From NCBI RefSeq assembly GCF_009649845.1, contig NZ_WJIE01000005.1, positions 124,001 to 188,000 of the forward strand: 64,000 bases of DNA, written 5' to 3'. This DNA is from Polyangium spumosum. Its GTDB lineage: Bacteria > Myxococcota_A > Polyangia > Polyangiales > Polyangiaceae. The notes below the pieces were generated by a model, which did no database searches, was not told the origin of the DNA, and saw nothing but the letters and a program-made list of their open reading frames with translations. The translations under genes were made by a program, and so were the position numbers. Shown piece after piece: positions 63,166-64,000 of the stretch (position 1 is its first letter; each line of letters starts with the position of its first letter).

Positions 63166-64000
63166 ATGTCGATCTCCCTCCTCATCGAGCCGCCCCGGCC
63201 GCCCGCTTACCGTGTGCCGTGGGACGAGCTGCAGACCTTCGAATGGGTCCGCGCGCTCGAACCCTGCCCGCAGGATCCCATTCACCACGCCGAGGGCAAC
63301 GTCTGGATTCACACGCGTTTGGTGCTGGAGACGCTCGTGGCGATGCCCGCGTGGCGCGCGCTCTGCGCCGAGGATCAGGCGGCCGTATGGCTCGCTTGCC
63401 TGCTCCACGACGTGGCCAAGCCCTTCACCACGCGAGAAGAGCCGGACGGGCGCATCACGGCGAAGGGGCATTCACGCGCCGGCGAGATGCTCGCGCGCCG
63501 GCTGCTCTGGGAGCAAGGCGCGCCATTTGCGCTTCGCGAGATGGTCGCGGGCCTCATCCGCCACCACCAGATCCCCTTTTACCTCATCGAGCGGGACGAC
63601 GCGCAGCGGCTCGCGGCGGAGATCTCCCTCGTCTGCCGCGCCGATCTGCTCGCCCTCGTCGCCGAGGCCGACATCCGCGGCCGCGTCTGCCAGGACATGC
63701 AGCGGATCGTCGACAACATCGAGCTCTTCCGCGCGTTCTGCGCCGAGGAGGGCTGTTTCGACAAACCCCGCCCGTTCCCCTCCGATCACACGCGCGTCGT
63801 GTATTTCCGCTCCGAGGGGCGCTCGCCCGACGTGCCCGTCCACGACGACACGCGGGGCGAGATGATCATGATGTGTGGCCTCCCCGGCGCGGGGAAGGAC
63901 ACCTGCGTGCGGGACCGATTCCCGGATCTGCCGGTGGTGTCGCTCGACGAGCTGCGCAGCGAGCTCGACGTCGACCCCGACGAGAACCAGGGCGCCGTGG
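63166..64000 (+). CDS. HD-domain and P-loop polynucleotide kinase-like protein (runs off window end)
   Basis: 278 codons visible from ATG 63166. Residues 20-200 form an HD phosphohydrolase domain: WIHTRLVLETLV, CLLHDVAKPF (H81-D82), KGHSRAGE, and a basic HH in LIRHHQIPFY. It is followed by a P-loop kinase beginning GLPGAGKDT (238-246), then VVSLDELRSELDVD, the layout of T4-Pnkp-like 5'-OH kinases. The HD part could remove a 2',3'-cyclic or 3'-phosphate and the kinase part add a 5'-phosphate, making ends for the ligase encoded divergently. The C-terminus is outside the window. Confidence 0.87.
   Translation, partial: MSISLLIEPPRPPAYRVPWDELQTFEWVRALEPCPQDPIHHAEGNVWIHTRLVLETLVAMPAWRALCAEDQAAVWLACLLHDVAKPFTTREEPDGRITAKGHSRAGEMLARRLLWEQGAPFALREMVAGLIRHHQIPFYLIERDDAQRLAAEISLVCRADLLALVAEADIRGRVCQDMQRIVDNIELFRAFCAEEGCFDKPRPFPSDHTRVVYFRSEGRSPDVPVHDDTRGEMIMMCGLPGAGKDTCVRDRFPDLPVVSLDELRSELDVDPDENQGAV

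Overview
The window is a very GC-rich (about 70% by eye) bacterial chromosome segment. Its gene content points to a myxobacterium, most likely the Polyangiales/Sorangium side of the group. The signs are two proteins ending in MYXO-CTERM-like sorting signals (8145-13307 and 21774-22205), a DUF1592/DUF1552 gene pair, a Ser/Thr kinase with TPR-like repeats, many lipoproteins, and an ECF-type sigma factor with its own membrane segment. I saw no rRNA, tRNA, CRISPR array or insertion sequence. Because of the GC bias, most genes carry long spurious open frames on the opposite strand.

Layout. 0-8 kb: start of a secreted protein, a protein that is about 40% methionine, a 48-residue membrane-tailed ORF, a VWA lipoprotein, a dienelactone hydrolase, a sugar ABC importer (two permeases and a Tat-exported binding lipoprotein, no ATPase), an internally shortened DUF1622-like gene and a lipid kinase. 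8-17 kb: a 1720-residue surface lipoprotein with propeller-like repeats, four Cys-rich modules and a MYXO-CTERM tail; then a TetR-ABC transporter operon with an operator palindrome, and a PepSY-like periplasmic protein. 17-25 kb: CLC channel with CBS domains, class A beta-lactamase lipoprotein, ankyrin membrane protein, coiled-coil protein, small MYXO-CTERM protein, and two adjacent P1 (DmpA/NylC) peptidases. 25-29 kb: a TetR regulator divergent from a copper monooxygenase-like protein with twin operator palindromes between them, and a two-component system.

29-35 kb: an exported methyltransferase-like lipoprotein, then a BlaI/BlaR-type pair in which the sensor protein fuses an M56 protease to a lytic transglycosylase and an M23 endopeptidase domain. 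A BlaI-style palindrome sits at its promoter. GST, a DNA-binding-domain-only LysR protein and methionine aminopeptidase follow. 35-47.5 kb: small lipoprotein, large catalase, S41-like peptidase, hydrolase lipoprotein, Tat-exported pirin, DEAD-box helicase, Ser/Thr kinase, SDR and a prolyl-tRNA-editing-type deacylase. 47.5-52 kb: a lower-GC stretch with a Cys-rich lipoprotein, a broken partial copy of it, and a barrel-like protein next to a membrane-anchored sigma factor. 52-61.7 kb: GNAT, cupin, adenylate cyclase, NHL-type lipoprotein, and an operon of hydrolase, DUF1592, DUF1552 and lipoprotein. 61.8-64 kb: nucleotidyltransferase, RNA ligase and HD-polynucleotide kinase, which look like an RNA-repair cluster and run off the window end.

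The strongest candidates for new biology are the M56-transglycosylase-M23 sensor fusion with its BlaI partner, the RNA-repair cluster, the methionine-rich repeat protein, and the anchored sigma factor/barrel pair.
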